Source: an uncultured Collinsella sp. (GTDB lineage: Bacteria > Actinomycetota > Coriobacteriia > Coriobacteriales > Coriobacteriaceae). From it: a stretch of DNA of 64,000 nt. The stretch spans positions 9,656 to 73,655 of the forward strand of contig CABQLI010000002.1 of assembly GCA_902464965.1 (NCBI GenBank), read 5' to 3'. The notes under the pieces were generated by a model that was not told where the DNA came from, did no database searches, and was given only the letters and a program-made list of their open reading frames with translations. Positions 18,154 through 28,400 of this stretch are shown here, piece after piece (the stretch's first letter is position 1; the number at the start of each line of letters is the position of its first letter). The translations under genes were made by a program, and so were the position numbers.

Positions 18154-20337
18154 TTAGAACCAGAGGAAGTCGCTGCGGGTGACGGTGGCGCCGATGGCGA
18201 AGGGCATGCAGGCGATGACCGGATACAAGTAGCGCATGTAGGTCGAGCCATTACACGGACCAATCAGGCACACGGCGAGCACGCCCAACAGCGGCACCCA
18301 GATCGCCAGCCCGCGCCACGAATGACGACGTAGAAGATAGACCACCACGGCGATCATGATCCACACATAGGTGGCCGAGCTCATGGTGAGCGAGATAAAG
18401 GGGACACGCTGCACCGCCACACGGTACAAATTGATCAGGTGGTCGCACCAGCGCACCACGTTGCTGTCAACCGGATGGAAGTCGAAGTACTTGAGGTTGT
18501 CGGGACGCGCCATGATCTCGGCACTACGCGCCGTGCTGTAGACCCAGGCATCGCGCGCGCTCGGATAAAAATAACCATAGTAGTTATTGATAAGCGCCGA
18601 AATATAGCACTCGGGATCCTTCTTAAACATCTGGGCCCATACCTCAAAATAGGCATCGATGTCCTCCTGCGAGGCGTACTCGTTAAAGCAGTTCTTGACG
18701 GCATCGGACTTATCGGGGTTGTAGCGGCGGCCCAGGTTCTCGTACTTGAGTACGCGATCGATCACGGCACGCTCTTCGTCGGTCACCGAACCGTCGCAAG
18801 GAGCCTCCACGATGGTGCCGTCCTCCTTAACCGTGGGGTTGACGCCCGAGTTGAGGCCGTCGTGCTTTTGGACGAAACGAGCCGTCTGCTGGAACGGAAT
18901 CGAGAGGATTTCGCGCTTGGAACCAGGCGTAATATCGTGCGCCGGCATAAAGACCTTGGTGAAGTACATATTAGAGGCAAGGCAGAGCGCGAGCACCGCG
19001 AAAACGCCAACCCAGCGGAAACGCTGGATGGCGCCTGAAGGCGCAGCACCAGTCTGCTTGGCTGCACGACGAGCCACATGCACGTCCCATACGCAAAACG
19101 CCGCCGCGATTACGCATGCCGCCAGGGGAAACACCAGGCCGCCGTTGCGCAGGAACGTGGAACCCATGGAGCCCAGAGCGAGCAGCAGCCAGTCGTGGCG
19201 CGCAAAGAGCACGGGGGCTTTCTCGCCCGCTCGCTCGGCATTGGCATCACGACGGGGCAAGCCACATGCCACGAGCTTGACGGTCTGTACCAGCAGCACC
19301 AAAAACGCGTCGGCAAAGAGCACGTCTTTGGTGAGCAACGCCGCGTAGTTAGAGAACATCGGCATAAACGCAAAGAACAGCAGGATCGCACCGCGAACCG
19401 GCAGGCTCACGCCCAATTTGCGCAGCGACGAAATGGAATAGGCCATGCAGGCAGCCGTGATGACAAATTGAGCGCAGGTGTAGATGGCAAGACCCGCGTT
19501 AGCGCTGTTGAACAGCGAAAGCCCCAGCTGAACGCACGAGCCGATAATGGCCGTGTGCACTACGGGATGATGCCCGTTGAGCAGCACGTTGGGGTTGAGT
19601 AGGCGCAGGTAGTCGCTCGTGCCGTTGGGATAGTTGAACCACTGGCGAATCTGCGCGCCCGTATCTCCCATAAAAAGGCCGGGCAGCGAAGCGATGAGCG
19701 TGGGCGCCCAGGCGATCATAAGCACCAGGAAGGGCCCGGCAAAGGGATGGACCGAGAGCACGGCGTGAGTCACACGCCATACGCGGCCAAAGTGCGCTTC
19801 GGAAAACGGGATGCGTCGGGAGCTCAGCCAATCTAGACACTCAAAGGCAAGGTAGAAGGCAACGACCGCCAAGAGCATCCAGCCCGCGCCGCCAATCCAG
19901 GCGCAGATGATGCGGGCTTTGTCGCCAAGGACAATCTCGGCCGAGTCGGTGAGATCGTAGCTGCGGCCGAACACCATGCAGATGGCGAAGAACAGCGACG
20001 GCAGAATGATCGATGGACGCCAGGTGTCGCCACGGCCAAAGAACACGTAGCGAAACGGCAAGGTGAGCAGGCAGGCAAGTGCAAGCAGCATGACCGCGTC
20101 GGTATGGCCGGCAAACGAGAGGAGCACCTCGTAGCACACGTACAGCATGCCCGAGGCTTTGGGGTCAATCGCCAAGACTGCGTTGCTCGACACCGGGGAG
20201 GGATCGATGGAAAACGCCGTGGTCGCCAACAGCGCGAGCAAAAATGCGATGAGCGTCTGCTTGGCGGGGTAGCGCTTAAACCAGACGATACGGGCAGCGT
20301 CGCGCGCAGCCGTTGTGGAGAGGTCGGAATCCTTCAC
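18154..20337 (-). CDS. Polytopic membrane protein, DUF6020-like
   Basis: 727 aa with about twelve hydrophobic segments. Motifs such as PGLFMGDTGAQIRQWFNYPN (near 235) and NPNVLLNGHHPVVHT resemble DUF6020 / PMT-like polytopic proteins often near cell-surface glycan genes; a glycosyltransferase-type function is possible but not shown. A long extracellular loop (about 460-600) lies before the last helices. GTG start at 20337 with GAAAGG upstream. Copy 2 of the 53-bp repeat lies 22 bp in front of the start. Confidence 0.75.
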   Translation of the reverse strand: MKDSDLSTTAARDAARIVWFKRYPAKQTLIAFLLALLATTAFSIDPSPVSSNAVLAIDPKASGMLYVCYEVLLSFAGHTDAVMLLALACLLTLPFRYVFFGRGDTWRPSIILPSLFFAICMVFGRSYDLTDSAEIVLGDKARIICAWIGGAGWMLLAVVAFYLAFECLDWLSSRRIPFSEAHFGRVWRVTHAVLSVHPFAGPFLVLMIAWAPTLIASLPGLFMGDTGAQIRQWFNYPNGTSDYLRLLNPNVLLNGHHPVVHTAIIGSCVQLGLSLFNSANAGLAIYTCAQFVITAACMAYSISSLRKLGVSLPVRGAILLFFAFMPMFSNYAALLTKDVLFADAFLVLLVQTVKLVACGLPRRDANAERAGEKAPVLFARHDWLLLALGSMGSTFLRNGGLVFPLAACVIAAAFCVWDVHVARRAAKQTGAAPSGAIQRFRWVGVFAVLALCLASNMYFTKVFMPAHDITPGSKREILSIPFQQTARFVQKHDGLNSGVNPTVKEDGTIVEAPCDGSVTDEERAVIDRVLKYENLGRRYNPDKSDAVKNCFNEYASQEDIDAYFEVWAQMFKKDPECYISALINNYYGYFYPSARDAWVYSTARSAEIMARPDNLKYFDFHPVDSNVVRWCDHLINLYRVAVQRVPFISLTMSSATYVWIMIAVVVYLLRRHSWRGLAIWVPLLGVLAVCLIGPCNGSTYMRYLYPVIACMPFAIGATVTRSDFLWF

Positions 20338-20358
20338 AGTCCGAAAACCTTTCTAGAA

Positions 20359-20411
20359 ACCTGCCAAAAAGGGACAGGTTTATTTTGGCAGGTTTTATCT
20401 GGGGAAACGTT
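20359..20411 (-). repeat. 53-bp dispersed palindromic repeat, copy 2
   Basis: Same 53-bp unit on the reverse strand: AACGTTTCCCCAGATAAAAC, then CCTGCCAAAATAAACCTG, TCCCTTTTTGGCAGGT. Perfect stem ACCTGCCAAAA/TTTTGGCAGGT. Confidence 0.9.
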
Positions 20412-20436
20412 ACGGTTCTGTCATCGTTGCCCAGCA

Positions 20437-20473
20437 AACCACCACAAAGGTGCCTGTTCACTTTTTGGTGGTT
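20437..20473 (+). repeat. 37-bp dispersed palindromic repeat, copy 1
   Basis: AACCACCACAAAGGTGCCTG then TTCACTTTTTGGTGGTT; AACCACCA pairs with TGGTGGTT. It overlaps the stop codon of lgt (20472-20474) by two bases. Copy 2 is at 47816-47852, also 37 bp. Confidence 0.85.
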
Positions 20474-21293
20474 AAGCGTCGAGGTAGATGCGCTGGGGCT
20501 GGTTGCGGCGACGAGCAAAGATGATGAGCGCCAGGCCCGCGATTACGAGTGGCAGACTCAACAGCTGGCCCATGGTGATGACGCCGCCCAGCAGATAGCC
20601 CAGCTGCGCATCGGGCACGCGCACAAACTCAATGAGGAAGCGGACGATGCCGTAACCCATCACAAACACGCCCATAAACGTGCCTTGGGGCAGTAGCGGC
20701 TTTTTGCGGCTGAGCACCTGCAGAATGCAAAAGAGCACAATACCCTCGAGGAATGCCTCGTAGAGCTGGGAGGGATGACGCGGCATATCGCCCGCAGTCC
20801 CGCCAAAGACCACGCCCCATGGCAGATCGGTCGGCTTGCCCCACAGCTCTCCGTTGACAAAGTTGGCACAACGGCCCAGGCACAAGGCTAGCGGCGCGCC
20901 GATGACGGCAAGGTCTGCCAAAGTCCATGCGTCGAGCTTATACATGCGGCACACGATGATGCCGCCGATAATGCCGCCCACCAAACCGCCATGGAAGCTC
21001 ATGCCGCCCTCGTTGGTGGCAAAGATCTCGAGCGGGTGCGCCCAGTAGTAGCCATCACCGTAAAAGACGACGTAGAACAGGCGCGCACCGATAATGAGGC
21101 CAAAGACCACGCCGACCACGACACTCGTCAGGTCATCAATCGTGATGTTAAAACCCCAGCGACGCTGCGTGCGGTACATGACAACCGCCGTGAGCAGGGC
21201 GCCGACCACATAGGCCAGACCATACCAGTAAATCGTGATAGGCCCCGCCGAAATCGCGACGGGATCAAGCATATGGTAGAAGTCGTTGAGCAT
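20472..21293 (-). CDS. lgt: Prolipoprotein diacylglyceryl transferase
   Basis: 273 aa from the ATG at 21293 (MLNDFYHMLDPVAISAGPIT), which has AGGAGG 7 bases before. Seven helices; catalytic HGGLVGG (about 100) and the signature GRCANFVNGELWGKPT (about 140-155) with its arginine are intact. It attaches diacylglycerol to the lipobox cysteine of prelipoproteins in the membrane; substrates in this window include the ABC solute-binding lipoprotein at 49.3 kb. The longer frame to 21353 has no ribosome site. Confidence 0.96.
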   Translation of the reverse strand: MLNDFYHMLDPVAISAGPITIYWYGLAYVVGALLTAVVMYRTQRRWGFNITIDDLTSVVVGVVFGLIIGARLFYVVFYGDGYYWAHPLEIFATNEGGMSFHGGLVGGIIGGIIVCRMYKLDAWTLADLAVIGAPLALCLGRCANFVNGELWGKPTDLPWGVVFGGTAGDMPRHPSQLYEAFLEGIVLFCILQVLSRKKPLLPQGTFMGVFVMGYGIVRFLIEFVRVPDAQLGYLLGGVITMGQLLSLPLVIAGLALIIFARRRNQPQRIYLDA

Positions 21294-21318
21294 GTCGACC
21301 CTCCTACTCCCTACATAC

Positions 21319-21357
21319 AAATGCGGCCGCGGGCCTTGCGCTCGCAGCCGCATATTT
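21319..21357 (-). terminator. Terminator-like hairpin after the NifU-like gene
   Basis: AAATGCGGC pairs with GCCGCATATTT, in the gap between the NifU-like gene and lgt. Confidence 0.6.
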
Positions 21358-21402
21358 GGGCGTAACGTCTATGCGGAGTATGCCGTCCGCAGCTTTCGCA
21401 GC

Positions 21403-21681
21403 TTAGAACGGCGCGTACTCGTCGTACAGGTCCTCGGCCTCGCCGGAGGCATTGACCTGCTCAACTCGGGTAACGCCGGGCACATGCTCCTTCAGGATGC
21501 GCTCAATACCCATGGACAGGGTCAGCGAGCTCATGGGGCAGCCGGCGCAGGCGCCCTGCAGCTCCAGTTTGACGACGCCCTCGTCGTCAACGCCCACATA
21601 CTCCATATCGCCGCCATCGGCCTGCAGGTTGGGGCGAATCTCTTCAAGAACCTTCTTAAGCAGCTCTTCGTTAACAGCCAC
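21403..21681 (-). CDS. NifU-like Fe-S cluster scaffold protein (C-terminal-domain type)
   Basis: 92 aa single-domain protein. LLKKVLEEIRPNLQADGGDM and LQGACAGCPMSSLTL with the CxxC at residues 44-47 define the NifU C-terminal/Nfu domain that carries or transfers [4Fe-4S] clusters. Cytoplasmic. ATG at 21681 with AAGGAG. Not linked to suf or isc genes here. Confidence 0.92.
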   Translation of the reverse strand: MAVNEELLKKVLEEIRPNLQADGGDMEYVGVDDEGVVKLELQGACAGCPMSSLTLSMGIERILKEHVPGVTRVEQVNASGEAEDLYDEYAPF

Positions 21682-21791
21682 AGGGGCTCCTTTCTCACAA
21701 TTACGCGGGCGCGCCCGCGGACAGAAGCTATGTTACTACAGCCGTGTACCCGCTCACGAGCCGTCCATGCGCGCAGACGCGACTTTCACGA

Positions 21792-21823
21792 GTAGTCAAT
21801 TTGGGACGGGGCTCTTTTGGCTG
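21792..21823 (+). repeat. Degenerate REP-like hairpin
   Basis: AGTCAATTTGGGACGGGGCT then CTTTTGGCT; ends AGTCAA/TTGGCT can pair. Downstream of the dCMP deaminase gene. Shares the GGGAC/GTCCC core with the other small repeats. Confidence 0.4.
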
Positions 21824-21851
21824 TTTTGCCGCCAGCTGGCGTTGGCACGCA

Positions 21852-22376
21852 CTACTGCTGAGCTTGTCCCCCGGTACCAATCTGAACATCGACGATGACC
21901 TGGCGGTAGCTGATGCCGCAGGAGTCGAGAATGCGGCGGCTGATACGGCCGTCATCGGTGTCGGCATACTTATTGTCCAGGTAGACGACCTCGCCCACGC
22001 CCACCTGTGCCAGAATCTTGGCGCAGTCGTGGCACGGGAACAGCGTGACGTAGACCGTGGAACCCTCAAGGTCTTTGAGCGAGCCGCGGTAGTTGAGCAC
22101 GGCGTTTGCCTCGGCATGCACCACGTAGTTGTGCTTGTCCTGCAACGGGTCATCGCTCGTTCCCCACGGGAAAAAGTCATCGTTGAGTGCCGAGGGCGTG
22201 CCGTTGTAACCCACCGAAAGGATGCGGTGGTTGGTGTTGGCGATGCACGCGCCCACCTGCGTGTTGGGGTCCTTACTGCGGCGCTGCGCGGCGATGGCCA
22301 CGCTCATAAAGAACTCATCCCAGCTAATAACGTCGCGGCGCTTGCCCGACGCGGTTTGATGAAGATCGTCCGACAT
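21852..22376 (-). CDS. Deoxycytidylate deaminase-family zinc deaminase
   Basis: 174 aa from the ATG at 22376 (MSDDLHQTASGKRRD), preceded by GGAGGTG; the longer frame is rejected. HAEANAVLNY (zinc His and catalytic Glu) and PCHDCAKI (zinc cysteines) are the CDA active site, and VGYNGTP plus WDEFFMSVAIAAQRRSKDP are typical of ComEB/dCMP deaminases. It converts dCMP to dUMP for dTTP synthesis. Confidence 0.9.
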   Translation of the reverse strand: MSDDLHQTASGKRRDVISWDEFFMSVAIAAQRRSKDPNTQVGACIANTNHRILSVGYNGTPSALNDDFFPWGTSDDPLQDKHNYVVHAEANAVLNYRGSLKDLEGSTVYVTLFPCHDCAKILAQVGVGEVVYLDNKYADTDDGRISRRILDSCGISYRQVIVDVQIGTGGQAQQ

Positions 22377-22423
22377 GGCAGACACCTCCGTAATCGCAAT
22401 AGTTTGACCCATTGTAGCAGGTG

Positions 22424-22446
22424 AAAGGTGGAGACGTTTTTGTCCC
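22424..22446 (+). repeat. Small hairpin before the coaX stop
   Basis: GGTGGAGAC pairs with GTC-CCACC across a T-rich loop containing TTTTTGTCCC, 16 bp from the coaX stop codon. Possibly a degenerate member of the small repeat class or a terminator. Confidence 0.4.
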
Positions 22447-22462
22447 ACCGGCGCCCTCACTT

Positions 22463-23314
22463 TTACACGCGGCGGGGCTTTTGGTTGATGCGGTAGAGCT
22501 CGGCGAGACCCCGCAGCGTCAGCGCGTCGTCTACCGTCAGGCTATGGCCGACCAGCGACGCGAGCGCCTCGGCGTCGTCGCCGGTAATGACGATGGGCAC
22601 GTCGCCCTCCCCCGCGGCCTTGGTCGCGCGCATCTCGGCGAGCACCATGTCGAGCATGCCGTCGATGCGGGCCACCTCGCCCAAGACCACGCCCGAGCGC
22701 ATGGCCTCGCGCGTGTTGCGACCGATCACATGCGTGGGTGCCGAGGGCTCGACCTGCGGCAGGCGCGCTGCTGCCGCCGAAAGCGAGCGGGCGCCGAGCG
22801 CCAGCCCCGGCGCGATAACGCCGCCGACAAAGGTACCGTGCGCGTCGATGACCTCGATATTGGTCGTGGTGCCCAGGTCGATCACAATGCACGGCGAGCC
22901 GAAGACGGCGCGGGCCGCCACGGCGTCGGCAATGCGGTCGGGGCCGATCTCGGCCGGGTCGTCGTAGTGCACGGGCATGCCGGTCTTAAGTCCCGGTCCC
23001 ACCGTGAGCACGCGTCCCGTGCAGGTACGGGAAAGCGCCGCCTTCCACGGACGCTCGAGCGCCGGGACCACGCAGCTCAGCACTGCGGCCGCGGGAACGA
23101 GTGCACCCGGCATGCCCGCATCGGCTGCCAGTGCGCACATGACCTGCGCGAGCCTCATGCGCGCTTCGTCGGCCGTAATGCTCGACGGCGTCGTGATCTC
23201 GCACGTCGCAAGCGGGCATTCCTGCGCCGCAGCCGAATCCTCGGCAAACAGACCAAAGCGAATGAACGTGTTACCCACGTCGACCGTCAATATATATGCG
23301 CACCCATTAAGCAT
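22463..23314 (-). CDS. coaX: Type III pantothenate kinase
   Basis: 283 aa from the ATG at 23314, preceded by AAAGGAG. The N-terminal ASKHA motif LTVDVGNTFIRFG, the EIGPDRIADAVAA segment, and IDLGTTTNIEVIDAHG with GGVIAPGLALGARSL are diagnostic of CoaX. It phosphorylates pantothenate in the first committed CoA step and is not feedback inhibited by CoA. The frame to 23368 runs upstream of any ribosome site. Confidence 0.95.
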   Translation of the reverse strand: MLNGCAYILTVDVGNTFIRFGLFAEDSAAAQECPLATCEITTPSSITADEARMRLAQVMCALAADAGMPGALVPAAAVLSCVVPALERPWKAALSRTCTGRVLTVGPGLKTGMPVHYDDPAEIGPDRIADAVAARAVFGSPCIVIDLGTTTNIEVIDAHGTFVGGVIAPGLALGARSLSAAAARLPQVEPSAPTHVIGRNTREAMRSGVVLGEVARIDGMLDMVLAEMRATKAAGEGDVPIVITGDDAEALASLVGHSLTVDDALTLRGLAELYRINQKPRRV

Positions 23315-23506
23315 CGTCGGCGCTCCTTTCGTCTGCCCAGCAGTATATCGCCTACCTAAACCAGTCATCCCAAAATGACTAGCTTGCGGCTATACTGGTG
23401 CGCGGTCGCGCGCGAGCTCACGCGGCGGCCCTTGGTAACCCGACTTCCCGCGCCGTATCCGTAGCGGCGCTCCCAGGGGAAGCGGATATACGCAAAGGAG
23501 TTCTAT

Positions 23507-25210
23507 ATGAGCAATCCCTCGAACCGCGCCTCGATGCGCGGGCAACTCACGCTGCGCGGCGTCGTCATCGGCGTCCTTGGCTGCGTGATTATCACGGCAA
23601 GCTCGGCCTACACCGCCCTCAAGATGGGCGCACTCCCCTGGCCGATCGTCTTCGCTGCCGTCATCTCGCTGTTCTTCCTTAAGCTCATGGGCAACGCCAG
23701 TCTCAACGAGGCCAACGTCACCCACACCATCATGTCCGCAGGCGCCATGGTCGCCGGCGGTCTGGCGTTTACCATCCCGGGCGCCTGGATGCTGGGCTAT
23801 GCCGACCAGATCAGCTGGCTCGACATGTTTATCGTGGCACTCGCCGGCACCATCCTGGGCCTGCTGGCCACCGCGCTCATCCACCGTCACTTTATCGTGG
23901 ACGCCGCGCTTGAGTTCCCCACCGGCAACGCCGCAGCTCAGACGCTGCGTGCTACCGAAGCCGGCGGCAAGACCGGCAAGCAGCTCTTTGGTTCCATGGC
24001 CATCGCCGGCATCTATAGCGTGCTGCGCGACGCCCTGGGCGTGGTGCCCAGCATGCTGTGCACGCTCAACATCCCCGGCGTGACCTTTGGCATCTACAAC
24101 TCGCCCATGCTGCTCTCCGTCGGCTTCCTCGTGGGCTTCGCTCCCGTCGCCTTCTGGTTTGCCGGCGCGCTGCTGGGCAACTTTGGCATCATCGTGGGTG
24201 GCACCGCTGCCGGTCTGTTCGACGTTGTGACTGCGCAGGGTATCGTCAAGTCCCTAGGCATGGGCCTCATGATGGGCTTTGGCGTCGCCGTCGTCCTCAA
24301 GGACATCTTGCCGCAGGTCGCCGGTATCGTCCGCGGTCTTGCCGCCGACAGCTCCACCGACACCGACGAGCAGTCGCTCATCTCGGGCTCCCTTAAGCTC
24401 GACGCCGGTATCATCGGCCTGGGCGCTGCCGCCATCGCCGTGATCATCGCCATCGCGCTCGACCTTGGTCCCGTCCCGGCCGTCATCGTCACGCTGTTCA
24501 CCTTTGTCACCACCATCATGAGCGCACAGAGCTGCGGCCAGACGGGCATCGACCCCATGGAGATCTTTGGCCTCATCGTTATGCTCATCGTGGCTGCCTT
24601 CGCACAGATCGCTCAGGTAAAGCTGTTCTTTATCGCCGGCATCGTGGCCGTGGCGTGCGGCCTTGCGGGCGACGTCATGAACGACTTTAAGGCCGGCGCC
24701 GTGCTGGGCACCAACCCGCGCGCGCAGTGGGTCGGCCAGGCCATCGGCGGCATCGTGGGCGCCCTGGTCGCCGCCGCCGTCATGGTCGCGCTCGTCACCG
24801 CCTATGGTCCGGACGCCTTTGGTCCCGACAAGAGCTTCGTTGCCGCACAGGCAAGCGTGGTCGCCACCATGGTCTCGGGCATCCCGAGCGTGCCGTGGTT
24901 TGCGGGCGGCTTTATCGCCGGCATCGTCATGTACTGGCTCGGCATTCCGGCCATGATGATCGGCCTGGGCGTGTACCTGCCGTTCTACATGTCACTCACG
25001 GCATTCCTGGGCTCCTGCGTCAAGCTCGCCTACGACAAGTGGTCCGCCCACCGCGACGCCACCGCTGGTCTTTCTGACGAGGAGAGGGCTGCCAAGGACG
25101 CCGCCTTCCAGGAACAGGGCCTAGTTGTCGCCAGCGGCCTGCTCGGCGGCGAGTCCATCGTCGGCGTTATCCTGGCGTTTGTCTCCGTGGGCTTAAGCCT
25201 GCTGGGCTAA
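23507..25210 (+). CDS. OPT family oligopeptide/metal-complex transporter
   Basis: 567 aa, about fourteen membrane helices. MRGQLTLRGVVIGVLGCVII, SSAYTALKMGALPWPIVF and EFPTGNAAAQTLRATEAGGK are OPT-superfamily (oligopeptide transporter) signatures. Likely proton-coupled import of peptides or siderophore-like chelates; substrate unknown. ATG at 23507 with AAAGGAG. Alone on the forward strand, ended by a strong terminator. Confidence 0.88.
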   Translation: MSNPSNRASMRGQLTLRGVVIGVLGCVIITASSAYTALKMGALPWPIVFAAVISLFFLKLMGNASLNEANVTHTIMSAGAMVAGGLAFTIPGAWMLGYADQISWLDMFIVALAGTILGLLATALIHRHFIVDAALEFPTGNAAAQTLRATEAGGKTGKQLFGSMAIAGIYSVLRDALGVVPSMLCTLNIPGVTFGIYNSPMLLSVGFLVGFAPVAFWFAGALLGNFGIIVGGTAAGLFDVVTAQGIVKSLGMGLMMGFGVAVVLKDILPQVAGIVRGLAADSSTDTDEQSLISGSLKLDAGIIGLGAAAIAVIIAIALDLGPVPAVIVTLFTFVTTIMSAQSCGQTGIDPMEIFGLIVMLIVAAFAQIAQVKLFFIAGIVAVACGLAGDVMNDFKAGAVLGTNPRAQWVGQAIGGIVGALVAAAVMVALVTAYGPDAFGPDKSFVAAQASVVATMVSGIPSVPWFAGGFIAGIVMYWLGIPAMMIGLGVYLPFYMSLTAFLGSCVKLAYDKWSAHRDATAGLSDEERAAKDAAFQEQGLVVASGLLGGESIVGVILAFVSVGLSLLG

Positions 25211-25307
25211 GCTGAGCAGCTGCTCGACAGCAACCATATTGCCTACGGCTTGCCCTGTCGGTAGCTTTTGCGGCTGCTGACCGGGCTTTTTGATATCGAA
25301 ACAAAGA

Positions 25308-25344
25308 AAGGCCGGCGCGCTGCGTTTAACAGCGCGCCGGCCTT
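25308..25344. terminator. Terminator between OPT transporter and surface protein
   Basis: AAGGCCGGCGCGCTG pairs perfectly with CAGCGCGCCGGCCTT across a 7-nt loop; lies between convergent genes and probably serves both. Confidence 0.9.
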
Positions 25345-25410
25345 ATCGTTTGGCTAACGAGACGGTCCCGTTATGAATTGAAGTTCGTTGCAGAAACTAC
25401 GCTCGAAACG

Positions 25411-28400
25411 CTACATCTGCTTGCGACGACGATCGCTCAGCGTCACACCAGCGGCCACGAGGGTGATACCGCCAATGACGAACACCTCGCCCGCAAGAGC
25501 GGAGTCATCGCCAGTCTGGGCGAGCGCGGCCGACGTGGCCTTCTTCTTGGCGACAGGAGCCTTTGCAGCAGCCTGTGCAACCTGAGGCTTGGCCTTGGGA
25601 TGATACTTGTCGTACTCGGCCTGCGCGGCAGCCAGGGCATCCTTGGCATCGCCAAGCTCAGCCAGCGCGGCGGCATAGGCGTCGTTGGCATCGGACAGTT
25701 TGGCATCGGCATCGCTCAGAGCAGCCTTGAGGCCAGCGGCGGCATCGACGGCAGTCTTATAGCGAGCGTAGGCAGCGTTCAGCTTGACCAGCTTCTCGTT
25801 GCCCGTCGTGCCCGCGGCAAGGGATGCCTTGTGGTCGACAGCCTCAAGATCGGCCTTGAGTGCCTCATCGTTGGCAAGCTCGGCCTTGGCCTTGACGATA
25901 TCGAGGTTCGCATCGACGACGGCTTCGTTGGCGGCCTCGAGCTGCTTCTGGGCATCGGCGACACCGGCGACGGCGGCGTCATAGGCGACCTTGGCGTCGT
26001 CGACCGCTTTCTGGGCTCCAGCGAAGCGCTCGAAGGCCTTGTTCGCGGTGGCCAGTTCGCCCTCGGCAGCCTTGGCCTTGGCCTGCGCGTCGGACACAGC
26101 CTGCGCCTTGGCGGCAACCGCCTGCTTGGCGTCCGAAAGAGCAGTCGCGGCCTGGACATCTGCGGCCTGGGCCTTGTCTACACCAGCCTGGGCGGCATCG
26201 TCGGCCTTCTTGGCATCGTCAAGCGTGCCCTGCTTGTTCGCAAGATCCGTCTTGGCGGCCTCGCGCTTGGCGGTAAGATCCTTGACCGAAGCAGTGGCGT
26301 TGTCATACGCCTCATTGGCCTGATCGGATTTTGCCTTGGCGGCATAGCGGGCGCTGCGAGCCTTCGCCTTGTGAGCGGTGGCCTCGGCTGCCTTCGTCTG
26401 GCTGTCGGCGAGCGTGGCATTTGCCTTATCGAGAGCTGCCTTGGCAGTAGCCGCCTCGGACCTGGCGGCATCGAGGTTCTGCTTGAGGGACTCGATATCG
26501 ATTCCGCCGAGCGCGTCCTTCGCGGCGTCGTATGCCGTCTTCGCGGCGGCGGTGCCGGACTTGGCCTTCTCGTACTCGCCCTTGGCGGTGTTCACGTTCG
26601 TGTCGGCCGCGGTATAGGCGTCTTGCGCGTCCTTCTGGTTATTGAGAGCAGCGAGATATGCCGTATCGGCCGTGCCCAGCATCTTCTGCGCCTCGGCGAG
26701 CTTGCTCTGGAGCTCCTTGAGTTGCGCCTTCTGCGCCTGCGTGCCGCCAGCGTTATAGGCAGAATCGATGTAGTCGTTGACGAGCTTCTTGAACTCGGAA
26801 ACAGTGAAATCCTTCTGCCCCGTGCTCCCGCTATAGTCGAAAACGGTTACCTCGGAATCGGTATTCTTACCGCTACCGGTCGCGATGCCGATAGCCTTCG
26901 CGCCGGCATCGATGATGTTTAGATAGTGCCCGCACTCATGGTAGATGCTGTTGTAGTGCTGGTAGATATAGTAGGAATCATATCGATGGCTTCCAAGTGC
27001 GTCACCATACTGCTCGACGTACTTATCGAACGCCTTTTTCTCCTGGGTGTAGAGACCGGTATATGGCCAGCCAAGCGTATCCTCGGTCTCGCCTCCGGTG
27101 TATGCCCCGCCGCCGCCTGCAAGATTCTCACCTTGATCGAAATAGCAGTTCGAGTGTCCCCAGATGTTCGATGAATATGATGTATTAAGTGCGGCTGCCG
27201 CAGTCATGCGGAGGCTGACGCTGAGCTCCGACTGACCGTTCGCCTTGCGGAGGTTGTTCTGGGTATCGAGGTAGGTCAGGGCGTTGCGCATCTGCTCCAA
27301 GGAAAGCGGATTGGTGTCGCGAGACATGTCCTGATCGACGTACTTGTCATACCAGTCCTGTTTATCCGTCGTCCCCATGAGCATCGACGCGGCAGTGCTT
27401 GCGTTCTTTTTCTGCGTGGCTGTGAACTGGCTGCCGCCGATGATGTAGTTCATGAAGCCGAACATACCCTGACTGATGACTTCCTGGTCAACGGTCATGT
27501 TGGACTTTAGGTCTGCAATCTGCTGCTCAAGAGCCTCAACCTGGGCATTAGCAGCGTCATAAGCCTTTTCCGCGGCGTTCGAAGCGGCGCAGGCTGTCTC
27601 CCACTCGCTGCGCTTCTGCTTGCGAACTTCGACAAGCTTATCGTACGCGGTCTTCTTGTCTGCTTCGGTCTGCTGCGCCTTCTCGTATGCGGCCTTGGCG
27701 GCGTCGCGCTTACTGGCCGCGTCCTTGTACTCCTTGTTTGCCGCATCGTATGCAGACTGGGCAGATGCCACAGCAGCGTTGGCGGCGTTGGCCTTCTCCT
27801 GCGCGGCAGCGACGGCAGCCTGGGCGGCCTGCAGATTTGTCTGTGCGGTGGCGTCGGCATCCGTCGCGGCATTGAGCTCCGCCTGCGCGGTCTTGAGCTC
27901 ACCAGCAGCAGCGATCTTGGCGGCCTCAAGCGCACTCAGGTCGACACCCGTACCCGAGACGGCAGCATCGAGCGCGGCCTGCGCCTGGTTGAACTTCTGC
28001 TGGGCGTTATCGCGCGCGGTGGTTGCGGCTGCGAGCGCAGCGGCAGTCTCCTGCTTCTTGGCCTGGGCAGTCGTCAGAGCGGCCTCAGTGTCCTTCTTTT
28101 CCTGCTGGGCGCTAGCCTCGGCAGCCTTGGCCTGGTCCAGATTGGCCTGTGCAGTAGCAACGGCCTTATTGGCGTCATCGAGCTTTGCCTGTGCGTCCTC
28201 GACGGCCTTCTTGGCGGCCTCGTACTCGTCCATACCCATGGCCTCGAGCTTGGCCTGGGCATCATCGAGGGCCTTCTTGGCCTCATCCTGCTTTGCCTTG
28301 GCGTCCTTGAGCGCCTGGGTCTTATCCTCGACACTCTTGTTGGCTTGATCGAGCTGATCGTTCAGGTCGCCCAGCTTCTTCTGCTGCTGCTCGGTCTTTT

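Noticed and set aside
25378..26922. 514-codon forward frame
   Set aside because: Antisense to the coiled-coil surface protein; low-complexity Gly/Leu composition follows from Ala-rich codons on the other strand.
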